Origin: CAZWRK01 sp964635875
GTDB taxonomy: Bacteria; Pseudomonadota; Gammaproteobacteria; Burkholderiales; Aquaspirillaceae
DNA: 39,230 bases
Direction of reading: 5' to 3'
Assembly (NCBI GenBank): GCA_964635875.1
Contig: CAZWRK010000028.1
Span: forward strand, 1 to 39,230
Positions 31,819 through 39,230 of the stretch are shown in pieces. The notes under the pieces are model-generated. The model worked only from the letters and a program-made list of their open reading frames with translations. It ran no database searches and was not told the origin of the DNA. Both the position numbers and the translations under genes were made by a program. Within the stretch, counting starts at the first letter, position 1. The number at the start of each line of letters is the position of its first letter.

Positions 31819-32665
31819 GCGGTGCGCGGCGACCCGCAACCACCCACAGCACGATGCCAATCACAATCATCGGCAATGACAACCACTGCCCCATTGAGAA
31901 ATTAAACGCGAGCAAGCCCAGAAAATCATCCGGCTCCCGCGCAAATTCAGCAATAAATCGGAAAGCGCCATAACCCATCAAAAAGAACGCCGAGACACGC
32001 CCCGTCGCCCGCGGCCGACTGGAGTACACCCACAGCAAAACAAACAACAGCAAGCCTTCTAGCGCAAATTGATAGAGCTGTGAAGGATGACGCGGTAATC
32101 CCCCAAAAGTCCCGAGCCATTGCTGCCATGTGGGATGCGTCGCGGCCTGTAGGATATCCTCGCGCTGGGCCTGCGGAAAAATCATCGCCCACGGCGCATC
32201 GGGCGAAGTTACCCGCCCCCAGAGTTCACCATTGATAAAGTTACCCACCCGACCGGCAGCCAAACCCAGCGGCACTAACGGCGTAATAAAGTCCGTCACA
32301 CTAAAAAAGCTCAAATGATGGCGACGGGCAAACAGTGCCATCGCCAACATGACCCCCAAGAAGCCGCCATGAAACGCCATGCCGCCCTCCCACACTCGCA
32401 AAATGGCCATTGGGTCTGCCAAGTATTCAGCCGGTTTATAAAACAGCACATACCCCAAGCGGCCACCGAAAATCACCCCCAACACCCCATAAAACAGCAA
32501 GTCATCCAGCATTTTGGGCGTAAACACGCTATTACTGGCTTTCATGCGGCGCTGACCAAGCACAATAAAGAGCACAAAGCCAATCAAATACATCAAGCCA
32601 TACCAACGAACACCTAAAGGCCCAAGCTGAATAGCAATCGGGTCAAACTGAGGATGAATCAACAT
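31808..32665 (-). CDS. lgt: Prolipoprotein diacylglyceryl transferase
   Basis: Transfers a diacylglyceryl group from phosphatidylglycerol to the lipobox Cys of prolipoproteins, in the inner membrane. Seven membrane helices; the Lgt signature is GRVGNFINGELWGRV with its essential Arg and Asn. IRWYGLMY-like RWYGLMYLIGF and the active-site His in GGMAFHGGFLG are present. I start at ATG 32665 (MLIHPQFDP), giving 285 residues; an earlier TTG is unlikely. It works upstream of LolA in the lipoprotein pathway, although the genes are not linked in one operon. Confidence 0.95.
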   Translation of the reverse strand: MLIHPQFDPIAIQLGPLGVRWYGLMYLIGFVLFIVLGQRRMKASNSVFTPKMLDDLLFYGVLGVIFGGRLGYVLFYKPAEYLADPMAILRVWEGGMAFHGGFLGVMLAMALFARRHHLSFFSVTDFITPLVPLGLAAGRVGNFINGELWGRVTSPDAPWAMIFPQAQREDILQAATHPTWQQWLGTFGGLPRHPSQLYQFALEGLLLFVLLWVYSSRPRATGRVSAFFLMGYGAFRFIAEFAREPDDFLGLLAFNFSMGQWLSLPMIVIGIVLWVVAGRRAPLKA

Positions 32666-32694
32666 GAGAAAGTCCAGTGGCAAAGATAGCGGCG

Positions 32695-32722
32695 ATTATA
32701 CCCGCTCCCTTCTCGCTGTCTA
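32695..32722 (-). promoter_or_regulatory. lgt promoter
   Basis: Minus-strand TAGACA (32717-32722) and TATAAT (32695-32700) with a 16-bp spacer, 30 bp before lgt. The -10 is perfect and the -35 matches five of six. Confidence 0.65.
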
Positions 32723-32887
32723 AAAAGCCACGCCTGCGACCGCGCAAAAGACGCATACACGACAAATATGGCGAATAAAAATCACCAATACTCACAAAAA
32801 TTACCAAATCTACATTTTTTTAGTGTAAAAACCCTGTCAAAAAAGGCACTACCATCCAACGTCAAAGCAGGTACAGAAAGGATCAAC

Positions 32888-34510
32888 ATGAAACAGCTTA
32901 GCGTTGCCAAGCAAGTCTTTTTAGGGTACGGAATTGTGATCGCTCTATTGCTCCTCACCTCGGGACTCTCCCTCTGGAAAATGAATGAGCTCGCGTCCTA
33001 TACCGAAAAGCAATACAAGCATCCCTTTACCGTCAGCAATGCGATGCTGAGAGCCGACGGCAATATCGTGCGCATTCACCGCGAAATGAAAGATATTGCG
33101 CTCGCTCAAGATGCAGCAGAAATCGCGCAGCGCAAACAAACCGTTGATGCCTTGGAAAAAGAGGTTTTTACCGATCTTGAGCTAGCGAAATCGCGCTTCT
33201 TAGGAGACCCCGCGCAATTCGATAAAGCGATCCAACTTTTCAGAGATTGGAAACCGATTCGTGACCGTGTGATTGCCTTACAACAAGAAGGCAAAACCGA
33301 AGAGGCGATCGCGATCACAAAAACAGAAGGTGTCAAACAAACCACCGCACTCACCACAACCACAAAAGAAATTTACGCCTTTGCCCAAAACAAGGCTGAA
33401 AGCTTTCAGGAAAAAGCAAAAGAGGCACAGTCAAGCGCGATTGCAGGCACCCTCATCATTGCTGCGATTGCCGCAATTCTTGGCCTTGCAACCGGCTACA
33501 TGATTGTCAAAAAAATCATGCGGCAACTCGGAGGCGAGCCAAACGATGCGAAGGAGATTGTTCAGCGCATCGCTTCTGGTGATCTTCGCCATGATTTGCA
33601 GCTTCACAAAAATGACCATGACAGCCTGCTTGCTCACCAGCAAAAGATGCAAGAAGGCCTGCGCAATATGATCCGAGAGCTGTCTCTTTCTATTGATAAA
33701 ACAGAACACACCGCCAGCGCGCTTGCAAATGATTCCCGCAAAGTCGCCGGTGCTTCGAATCAAACGAGCGATGCCGCGAATACCATGGCAGCCGCCATGG
33801 AAGAAATGTCTGTCAGCATCACGCACATCTCTGACCACACCAAAGACGCAATGGGCTTAACCGAACACACCCGCCACCTTGCGCAAGATGGCGGACACAT
33901 CATTGAACAGGCGGTCTCGGAAATTAACAATATCGCCGAGGCGGTCCGTTCTACGGCCAACAATGTCACCTCGCTCACCGAAAGCTCTTTGCAAATTTCG
34001 AGCATTGTTCAAGTCATTAAAGAGGTCGCCGACCAAACCAACCTCTTGGCATTGAATGCTGCGATTGAGGCCGCTCGCGCTGGGGAAGCCGGTCGGGGAT
34101 TTGCTGTTGTTGCAGATGAAGTTCGCAAGTTAGCCGAGCGTACCAGCAGCGCGACCGGCGAAATTTCGGCCATGATCGAAAAAATCCAGAGCGATACTCA
34201 AGCGTCGGTGTCTACCATGGAAGTCGCCGTTGAGCAGGTTGATTTGGGCGTGACACTCGCCAGCAAAGCAGGCACCGCGATCCACGAAATTCAGGAAAGC
34301 GTGATTAAAGTGGTTGATGTGGTGAACGAGATGGTCAACGTGATTAGCGAACAAAGCTCCACCGGCCAGCAAATCGCCCAACAAGTTGAGCAAGTGGCGC
34401 AATCGTCAGAAGAGAATCATATTGCGGCACAAGACGCGGCAAATTTAGCGACCGATTTGTCTAAACTCGCCCGCGATTTGCGGCAAGTGATTAGCCACTT
34501 TAGAACCTAA
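32888..34510 (+). CDS. Methyl-accepting chemotaxis protein
   Basis: A 540-residue chemoreceptor. TM1 lies at about 9-31 and TM2 at about 183-206, enclosing a 150-residue periplasmic four-helix-bundle sensor. A HAMP-like segment follows (LGGEPNDAKEIVQRIASGDL). The cytoplasmic coiled coil has the highly conserved hairpin tip EVADQTNLLALNAAIEAARA with GRGFAVVADEVRKLAERT. It signals to CheA/CheW and so controls flagellar rotation or twitching. No C-terminal CheR-tether pentapeptide is present. I start at ATG 32888, with AAAGGA upstream. No sigma-28 promoter is obvious. Ligand unknown. Confidence 0.92.
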   Translation: MKQLSVAKQVFLGYGIVIALLLLTSGLSLWKMNELASYTEKQYKHPFTVSNAMLRADGNIVRIHREMKDIALAQDAAEIAQRKQTVDALEKEVFTDLELAKSRFLGDPAQFDKAIQLFRDWKPIRDRVIALQQEGKTEEAIAITKTEGVKQTTALTTTTKEIYAFAQNKAESFQEKAKEAQSSAIAGTLIIAAIAAILGLATGYMIVKKIMRQLGGEPNDAKEIVQRIASGDLRHDLQLHKNDHDSLLAHQQKMQEGLRNMIRELSLSIDKTEHTASALANDSRKVAGASNQTSDAANTMAAAMEEMSVSITHISDHTKDAMGLTEHTRHLAQDGGHIIEQAVSEINNIAEAVRSTANNVTSLTESSLQISSIVQVIKEVADQTNLLALNAAIEAARAGEAGRGFAVVADEVRKLAERTSSATGEISAMIEKIQSDTQASVSTMEVAVEQVDLGVTLASKAGTAIHEIQESVIKVVDVVNEMVNVISEQSSTGQQIAQQVEQVAQSSEENHIAAQDAANLATDLSKLARDLRQVISHFRT

Positions 34511-34543
34511 ATCCACGCCCACACACTGTGTGGGCTAGGCATA

Positions 34544-34573
34544 AAAAAGCCCTGAATGATCAGGGCTTTTTTT
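34544..34573. terminator. Bidirectional terminator between MCP gene and tRNA-Ser
   Basis: AGCCCTGA (34548-34555) pairs with TCAGGGCT (34560-34567), with A- and T-runs on the two sides. It serves the chemoreceptor gene on the plus strand and the tRNA on the minus strand. A second short palindrome, GCCCACAC/GTGTGGGC, lies just before it. Confidence 0.9.
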
Positions 34574-34580
34574 ACAAACT

Positions 34581-34670
34581 TGGCGGAGAAAGAGGGATTC
34601 GAACCCTCGTGGGACTTGCATCCCCCACTGATTTCGAGTCAGGGCCGTTTAGCCTCTCCGGCATCTCTCC
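34581..34670 (-). tRNA. tRNA-Ser (anticodon CGA)
   Basis: A 90-nt class II tRNA with a long variable arm. The acceptor stem is GGAGAGA with TTTCTCC (one G-U pair), the T-arm holds GGTTCGAATCC, and the anticodon loop CTCGAAA gives anticodon CGA for UCG codons. The CCA end is encoded (TGG at 34581-34583 on the plus strand). Confidence 0.95.
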
Positions 34671-34688
34671 GTCTCAAACGAGATCGCA

Positions 34689-34716
34689 ATTATATCGAGC
34701 CTGCTTACACTGTCAA
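34689..34716 (-). promoter_or_regulatory. Promoter of tRNA-Ser
   Basis: Minus-strand TTGACA (34711-34716) and TATAAT (34689-34694), both perfect consensus, spacer 16 bp, 18 bp before the tRNA. Confidence 0.85.
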
Positions 34717-34762
34717 GCCTCGCACCGTAAACTAAGCCCTTTCTTGTTTACGGCACACGCTC

Positions 34763-35653
34763 ATGATGCACCCCATTTCTCGCTGCGAGTTTCTTCATTT
34801 ACGCGGTCGAACATTCCACGTTCGGCACTGGGGCGATGAACACGCTCCGCCCCTCTTTCTGCTACACGGCTGGATGGATGCCTCGATCACCTTCCAATTT
34901 ATGGCCGAAACCCTTGCCCAGCGCTGGCACCTCATCGCACCCGACTGGCGCGGTTTTGGGCATAGCGAGTGGAATGGCGCCGATAGCTATTACTTCCCCG
35001 ATTACTTAGCCGATCTTGATGCGCTGCTCGATGCGCTCAGCCCCGATCAACCCGCCACACTGATCGGCCACAGCATGGGCGGGATCGTCGCCAGTCTCTA
35101 TGCAGGCGTTCGGCCAGAACGGGTTGACCGCCTCGTATCAATCGAAGGCTTTGGCCTCAAAAACATGTCGCCTCAAAACGCCCCCGCACGCTACACACAA
35201 TGGCTGGACGAGCGGCGCAATCCACCGCGCTTTGAGCGCATCGCCGATATTCCACAGCTCGCGCAACGCCTGATGCGCAGAAATCCGCATCTTATCGAGG
35301 CGCGAGCAATGTTTCTGGCCGCGCATCTCAGCGTCGAACAGCCTGAAGGCGGACGCCGCTATCTGGCTGACCCTCGGCATAAAATGGTCAATCCCGTGCT
35401 CTATCGACTCGAAGAAGCCAAAGCATGTTGGCGGCAGATTCAGGCACCGGTGCAGTGGATCATTGGCGGCATGGAAAGCGAACACCCGCTGGCACAAAGC
35501 GTCTTTGCCACCCTCGGCGAACGCCGCGCCTGCATCAAAAACCTACAAGAAGTCCACCTCAAAGAATGCGGACACATGGTGCAATGGGAACAACCCGAAG
35601 CCTGCGCCCACGCCATTGAAACCTTTCTGAATACGCCCACGGAGAACGCATGA
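34763..35653 (+). CDS. Alpha/beta hydrolase
   Basis: A 296-residue alpha/beta-hydrolase. The oxyanion region is LFLLHGWMDAS, the nucleophile elbow is GHSMGG, and the catalytic His is in LKECGHMVQWEQPEA. PDWRGFGHSEW is typical of the esterase/epoxide-hydrolase-like branch. At the usual acid position the sequence reads IIGGMESEHP, so Glu may replace Asp. The substrate is unknown. ATG 34763 is the first start (a second ATG follows at once). It overlaps the next gene as ATGA. Confidence 0.85.
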   Translation: MMHPISRCEFLHLRGRTFHVRHWGDEHAPPLFLLHGWMDASITFQFMAETLAQRWHLIAPDWRGFGHSEWNGADSYYFPDYLADLDALLDALSPDQPATLIGHSMGGIVASLYAGVRPERVDRLVSIEGFGLKNMSPQNAPARYTQWLDERRNPPRFERIADIPQLAQRLMRRNPHLIEARAMFLAAHLSVEQPEGGRRYLADPRHKMVNPVLYRLEEAKACWRQIQAPVQWIIGGMESEHPLAQSVFATLGERRACIKNLQEVHLKECGHMVQWEQPEACAHAIETFLNTPTENA

Positions 35654-36583
35654 ACCACTTTGCCCCCCACCTTCAGCAATCCGATATTGTGAATCCATTT
35701 CCCGGACTCACACGCCTCGAANNNNNNNNNNNNNNNNNNNNNNNNNNNNNNNNNNNNNNNNNNNNNNNNNNNNNNNNNNNNNNNNNNNNNNNNNNNNNNN
35801 NNNNNNNNNNNNNNNNNNNNNACCGTCATCACGACGGCAGGGACATACCCAACCTTTAAATATTTTGCCCAAGGCCTCGGGCTTAACCTCATTGAAATCC
35901 CGTATCACGAAGAAGGCACTTCTGTCACACACGCGCTCGATGCGCTCGCAGAAAGCGCACACACCCACCGAGCCGCGCTGGTTTACTTGGCAAATCCCGA
36001 TAATCCAACTGGTAGCTATCATCCTATCGCTGCGATTCAAGCCTTCCGAGAGGCGCTGCCTGCCGAGACGTTTTTGCTCCTTGACGAAGCCTATATCGAC
36101 TTTTGCGCAGAAGAACACGAAACCGGCAGCCTCGACCATAGCGCCCGCATTCGCACGCTCTCCAAGGCCTACGGCTTAGCCGGCTTACGGATTGGCTACG
36201 CGATTGCGCCCACCGACATCATTGCAAAAGCCGATCAAATTCGGATTCAGTTTGCTCTGTCTAGCCCCGCTCAACGCGCCGCGCAACTGGTCTTTGAAAC
36301 GCCTGAACTCGCCCCACGCCTGATCGCCCAAACCATCGCGCTGCGTACACAACTCGCAGACGTCCTTCGCGCACAAGGCTGCGATGTTCTCCCCAGCGAA
36401 ACCAACTTCGTCACGATTCGCTATGCCAGTGCCGAGCAAGCTGCCGCCGTCCAGCGCAGCCTTTGGTCGGCGCAAACGGCTGTACATCGCCCCCCGCATC
36501 CGGCGGTGCAGCATCTGATCCGCGTCACCGCCCATCCCGACGCCTTAAGCCCGACAGTGATCGCAGCGCTTTCGCCGCCTTAA
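35650..36583 (+). CDS. HisC-like PLP-dependent aminotransferase, interrupted by an assembly gap
   Basis: The N-terminal 24 residues (ending FPGLTRLE) and the C-terminal 254 residues are visible; 100 N lie between. PLP marks are ANPDNPTGS, LLDEAYIDF with the Asp, the Schiff-base Lys in TLSKAYGLAGLRIGY, and a late Arg in LIRVTAHP. This is aminotransferase class I/II, closest in style to histidinol-phosphate aminotransferase (HisC/CobD group); the exact substrate is not certain. Both flanks are on codon boundaries, but 100 is not a multiple of 3, so the N-run is a placeholder. A HisC of about 350 residues would need about 220-230 missing bases. It is coupled to the hydrolase by ATGA and its stop overlaps that of ribD. 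Confidence 0.75.
35722..35821. other. Assembly gap (100 N)
   Basis: Exactly 100 undetermined bases inside the HisC-like gene. The round number is the usual placeholder for a gap of unknown size. Confidence 0.98.
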
Positions 36584-37680
36584 ATCGCCGCAGGCCGCAA
36601 AGAGATGCGGAGGTCTTCACCGACCCTCCGCACGTCTTGATACTGCCACACCGACTTATCTTGCAAAGAAGCCAACTCGGGCAAGGCAAACATCCCGCGC
36701 GCAATATCCCCTAAAATCACCGGTGCGAGATAGCACACCAGCTCATCAACCCAACCCCCGGCCAATAACACGCCATTCAAGCGCGCCCCCGCTTCGACCA
36801 TCAGATGATTCACACCGCGGGCGGCTAAATGCGCCAAGATATCGGCCCAATCGACCTCACCATGCTCACCTTCTGAGCAGCAATACACCTCGGCACCCAC
36901 GGCTTGATAGGGCTGCACGGCATGAGCGTTTTGCCGGCGGGTGATCAAGAGTGATGGCGAACCTTGGTAGATTTTAGCCTGCGGCGAGGTGCTTAAATTT
37001 CGGTCAAACACCACCCGCAATGGCTGCCGCTCGACTTCAAAATCGCGAACCGTTAATTGCGGATCATCCGCTAAAACAGTCCCTGCGCCCGTCAAAATCG
37101 CACACTGCTCGGCGCGCAAGCGCTGCACATCGTGGCGGGCGGCCGGGCGGGTAATCCATTGGCTTTCGCCAGAGGTCAGCGCGGTTTTACCATCCAAGCT
37201 CGCGCCGATTTTCATTGTCACCCACGGCCGACCGCGCTCCATCCGACTGAGAAAACCCCGATTTAAAGCCCGCGCTTCAGATTCCATCAACCCTGATGCG
37301 CACACCACACCGGCCGCCTGCAATCGCGCCAGCCCGCGACCGGCGACCGCGGGATTGGGGTCGGTCATCGCCGCAACGACCCGTGCAACGCCTGCTTTGA
37401 GCAAAGCATCTGCACAAGGTGGTGTTCGACCGGTGTGCGAACATGGTTCCAGCGTGACGTACGCCGTTGCGCCTCGGGCAGCCTCTCCGGCTTGCTGCAA
37501 GGCGTGAACTTCGGCGTGCGCTTCTCCCGCGCGGACATGCCAACCTTGGCCAACAATCTGCCCATCCTCGCGGCAAATTACGCAGCCCACACGGGGGTTA
37601 GGCGTTGTTGTCCGGCAGCCGCGCTCGGCAAGCTGCAGCGCCAAACTCATCATGGCATGGTCGTGGGCAGAAAATAGCAT
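36580..37680 (-). CDS. ribD: Bifunctional riboflavin deaminase/reductase
   Basis: A 366-residue two-domain enzyme for the second and third steps of riboflavin synthesis. The deaminase domain has the zinc-binding HAEVHAL and PCSHTGRTPPC; the reductase domain starts near WVTMKIGASLDGKTAL and includes LMVEAGARLNG. I start at ATG 37680 with AAGGAA 7 nt upstream; the frame is open a few codons further. It lies after nrdR on the same strand, as in many proteobacteria, with a terminator-like hairpin between. Its stop overlaps that of the convergent aminotransferase. Confidence 0.95.
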   Translation of the reverse strand: MLFSAHDHAMMSLALQLAERGCRTTTPNPRVGCVICREDGQIVGQGWHVRAGEAHAEVHALQQAGEAARGATAYVTLEPCSHTGRTPPCADALLKAGVARVVAAMTDPNPAVAGRGLARLQAAGVVCASGLMESEARALNRGFLSRMERGRPWVTMKIGASLDGKTALTSGESQWITRPAARHDVQRLRAEQCAILTGAGTVLADDPQLTVRDFEVERQPLRVVFDRNLSTSPQAKIYQGSPSLLITRRQNAHAVQPYQAVGAEVYCCSEGEHGEVDWADILAHLAARGVNHLMVEAGARLNGVLLAGGWVDELVCYLAPVILGDIARGMFALPELASLQDKSVWQYQDVRRVGEDLRISLRPAAI

Positions 37681-37717
37681 GGCCGATTCCTTATCAATCA
37701 ATAGGGGGATTTACAAT

Positions 37718-37749
37718 ACAAAACGGCCATGCTGATCTGCATGGCCGTT
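37718..37749 (-). terminator. Terminator-like hairpin between nrdR and ribD
   Basis: AACGGCCATGC (37722-37732) pairs perfectly with GCATGGCCGTT (37739-37749). On the minus strand it is followed by a short T-run (TTTTGT), so some read-through into ribD is likely. Confidence 0.7.
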
Positions 37750-37763
37750 GCGCGTCAATTCGT

Positions 37764-38228
37764 TTATGCACTGGGATGGTCTTGCTGAATTTGCTTGATC
37801 GCATCCGAAAATTCGGCAATATCCTGAAAACTTCGATACACCGAAGCAAAGCGCACATAAGCCACTTTGTCTAAGCGCGCCAGCTCATTCATGACCATTT
37901 CGCCAATTAAACGGGCGCTGACTTCGCGTTCACCGCTGGCCAAGAGTTTTTGCTGAATACGCACCATCGCCTCATCGACCAGCGGGGTCGGAACAGGGCG
38001 CTTATGCAACGCACGTGCAAAGCTGGTCCGCAATTTTTCGACGCTAAATTCTGCGCGATGCCCATCTTGTTTCACGACTTGCGGCATCCGCACATCGGCC
38101 GTTTCAAAAGTGGTAAACCGTTTTTCACAGGCATGGCAACGGCGGCGGCGGCGAATCGCACTGCCATCGTCGTTGGGGCGGGTATCAATCACTTGCGTGT
38201 CGTTATGACCACAAAACGGACATTTCAT
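37764..38228 (-). CDS. nrdR: Transcriptional repressor NrdR
   Basis: A 154-residue regulator of ribonucleotide reductase genes. The N-terminal zinc ribbon is CPFCGH with RRRRRCHACEKRFTTFE; an ATP-cone domain follows (VVKQDGHRAEFSVEKLRTSFARAL). Bound ATP/dATP tunes DNA binding to NrdR boxes. ATG 38228 gives the canonical MKCPFCGH start; an upstream extension to 38321 lies in the leader. It is usually next to glyA and ribD, as here. Confidence 0.96.
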   Translation of the reverse strand: MKCPFCGHNDTQVIDTRPNDDGSAIRRRRRCHACEKRFTTFETADVRMPQVVKQDGHRAEFSVEKLRTSFARALHKRPVPTPLVDEAMVRIQQKLLASGEREVSARLIGEMVMNELARLDKVAYVRFASVYRSFQDIAEFSDAIKQIQQDHPSA

Positions 38229-38290
38229 GATGGGTTCGAATACATGCGTAAAACAATCATTGGCAGAGCCAAAACAGGAAACAAGATAAG

Positions 38291-38327
38291 AAAAACGTGG
38301 TGTAGGACTCGCCAACACCACGTTTTT
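38291..38327. terminator. Bidirectional terminator between glyA and nrdR
   Basis: AAAAACGTGGTGT (38291-38303) pairs perfectly with ACACCACGTTTTT (38315-38327). It follows the glyA stop on the minus strand and separates it from nrdR. Confidence 0.9.
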
Positions 38328-38350
38328 ATCACTTCACACGCGCCATGTGT

Positions 38351-39230
38351 TTACTGTGCAGCGTAAACGGGGAAACGTGCGCACAGGGCTTTAACTTTTT
38401 CAGCCACTGCAGCAAGGTTTGCTTCGTCGGTCGGTTGATCCAGCACGTCAGCAATCAGGTTAGCCAATTCAGCGGCTTCAGCTTCACCAAAACCACGTGT
38501 GGTCATTGCGGGAGTGCCGATGCGAATGCCTGAGGTCACGAATGGTTTTTCAGGGTCATTCGGAATAGCATTTTTATTGACGGTAATGTGTGCTTTGCCC
38601 AAGGCGGCTTCAGCATCTTTACCGGTGATTTGCTTGGCGCGCAGATCCAACAAGAATACATGCGCCTCGGTGCGGCCAGAAACAATCCGCAGACCACGCT
38701 GTGTCAAGACTTCAGCCATTACAGCGGCATTTTTCTTGACTTGTTTTGCGTAGACTTTGAAGTCTTCAGTTGCTGCTTCTTTGAAGGCAATCGCTTTTGC
38801 GGCGATCACGTGCATCAGCGGGCCACCTTGCAAGCATGGGAAAATCGCAGAATTCAGGATTTTCTCATGTTCGGCTTTGGCCAAAATGATGCCGCCACGC
38901 GGGCCACGCAATGTTTTGTGCGTAGTCGAAGTCACAAAGTCAGCGAAAGGCACAGGATTCGGGTATTCACCGCCCGCAACCAAGCCAGCGTAGTGCGCCA
39001 TATCCACAAACAGGTAGGCACCCACTTCATCAGCGATTTGACGGAAGCGCGCCCAGTCGATTTCAAGCGCGTAGGCTGAAGCACCGGCCACGATCATTTT
39101 CGGCTTATGCTCACGCGCCAAGGCTGCGACTTGGTCGTAATCAATTTCTTCTTGCTCGTTCAGGCCATACGCTACGACGTTGTAGAGCTTGCCGGAGATG
39201 TTCACCGATGCACCGTGGGTCAAGTGACCA
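38351..39230 (-). CDS. glyA: Serine hydroxymethyltransferase, 5' end beyond the window
   Basis: About 293 C-terminal residues are visible; roughly the first 120 lie past the right edge. SHMT converts serine and tetrahydrofolate to glycine and methylene-tetrahydrofolate with PLP. The Schiff-base Lys is in TSTTHKTLRGPRGG; other blocks are VDMAHYAGLVAGGEYPNP, PCLQGGPLMHVIAAKA and TSGIRIGTPAMTTRGF. It supplies the one-carbon unit used by PanB and PurN. Confidence 0.96.
   Translation of the reverse strand, partial: GHLTHGASVNISGKLYNVVAYGLNEQEEIDYDQVAALAREHKPKMIVAGASAYALEIDWARFRQIADEVGAYLFVDMAHYAGLVAGGEYPNPVPFADFVTSTTHKTLRGPRGGIILAKAEHEKILNSAIFPCLQGGPLMHVIAAKAIAFKEAATEDFKVYAKQVKKNAAVMAEVLTQRGLRIVSGRTEAHVFLLDLRAKQITGKDAEAALGKAHITVNKNAIPNDPEKPFVTSGIRIGTPAMTTRGFGEAEAAELANLIADVLDQPTDEANLAAVAEKVKALCARFPVYAAQ

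Noticed and set aside
32684..32887. Sigma-28 promoter or riboswitch before the chemoreceptor gene
   Set aside because: I looked for the sigma-28 consensus and for GEMM blocks; neither is present in this AT-rich leader.
1..39230. CRISPR arrays, prophage, IS elements, toxin-antitoxin or defence genes
   Set aside because: No regularly spaced repeats, transposase, integrase or recognisable defence proteins were found on either strand.

Overview
The window looks like a piece of a betaproteobacterial chromosome, most likely order Neisseriales. I infer this from the gene orders perM-hda-HAD phosphatase divergent from purM-purN, and pcnB-folK-dNK-panB-panC-panD, and from a betaproteobacterial proteasome homologue beside hslO. 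Most of the window is housekeeping DNA. I see no phage, IS element, CRISPR array or plasmid gene. One run of 100 N (35722-35821) is an assembly gap inside an aminotransferase gene.

Layout. 1-5.8 kb, minus strand: a membrane acyltransferase cut by the left edge, a secreted protein of unknown function, a periplasmic solute-binding protein, then the operon perM-hda-HAD phosphatase-DUF815 ATPase. 6-14 kb, plus strand: purM, purN, a DUF3108 protein, an RsmB-type rRNA methyltransferase, grxD, an EAL-domain protein with a degenerate receiver, then upp and uraA for uracil salvage. 14-17.5 kb, minus strand: a small CxxC/HxxC protein behind a cyclic-di-GMP-I (GEMM) riboswitch, hslO, the proteasome homologue and a ferric-reductase-like flavocytochrome. 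17.6-22 kb, plus strand: a MarR regulator, a YafJ-type glutamine amidotransferase, a cNMP/CBS/DUF294 nucleotidyltransferase, a DnaQ-like exonuclease and a rhodanese. 22-26.5 kb: dctA (minus) divergent from nadE-lolA (plus), separated by a 418-bp regulatory region. 26.6-31.3 kb, plus strand: pcnB, folK, dNK, panB, panC, panD. 31.4-39.2 kb: a tail-anchored small protein, lgt, a chemoreceptor, tRNA-Ser(CGA), an alpha/beta hydrolase with an HisC-like aminotransferase, ribD, nrdR and the 3' part of glyA.

Two regulatory elements stand out. The first is a c-di-GMP-I riboswitch on the minus strand at about 14353-14440, with its own likely promoter, in the leader of an 81-residue zinc-finger-like protein of unknown function. 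An EAL protein that looks catalytically intact lies 2.2 kb away. The second is a compact unit between dctA and nadE: a 22-bp inverted repeat, a textbook sigma-54 -24/-12 promoter, and an intrinsic terminator about 85 nt after the predicted start. No gene lies in between, so it looks like a sigma-54-dependent small RNA gene.

Other points are a strong hairpin plus T-run in the purM leader, a TTG start that exposes the catalytic Cys of the amidotransferase, several stop/start overlaps that suggest translational coupling, and well-formed bidirectional terminators between convergent genes. All assignments come from reading the sequence; no database search was run.
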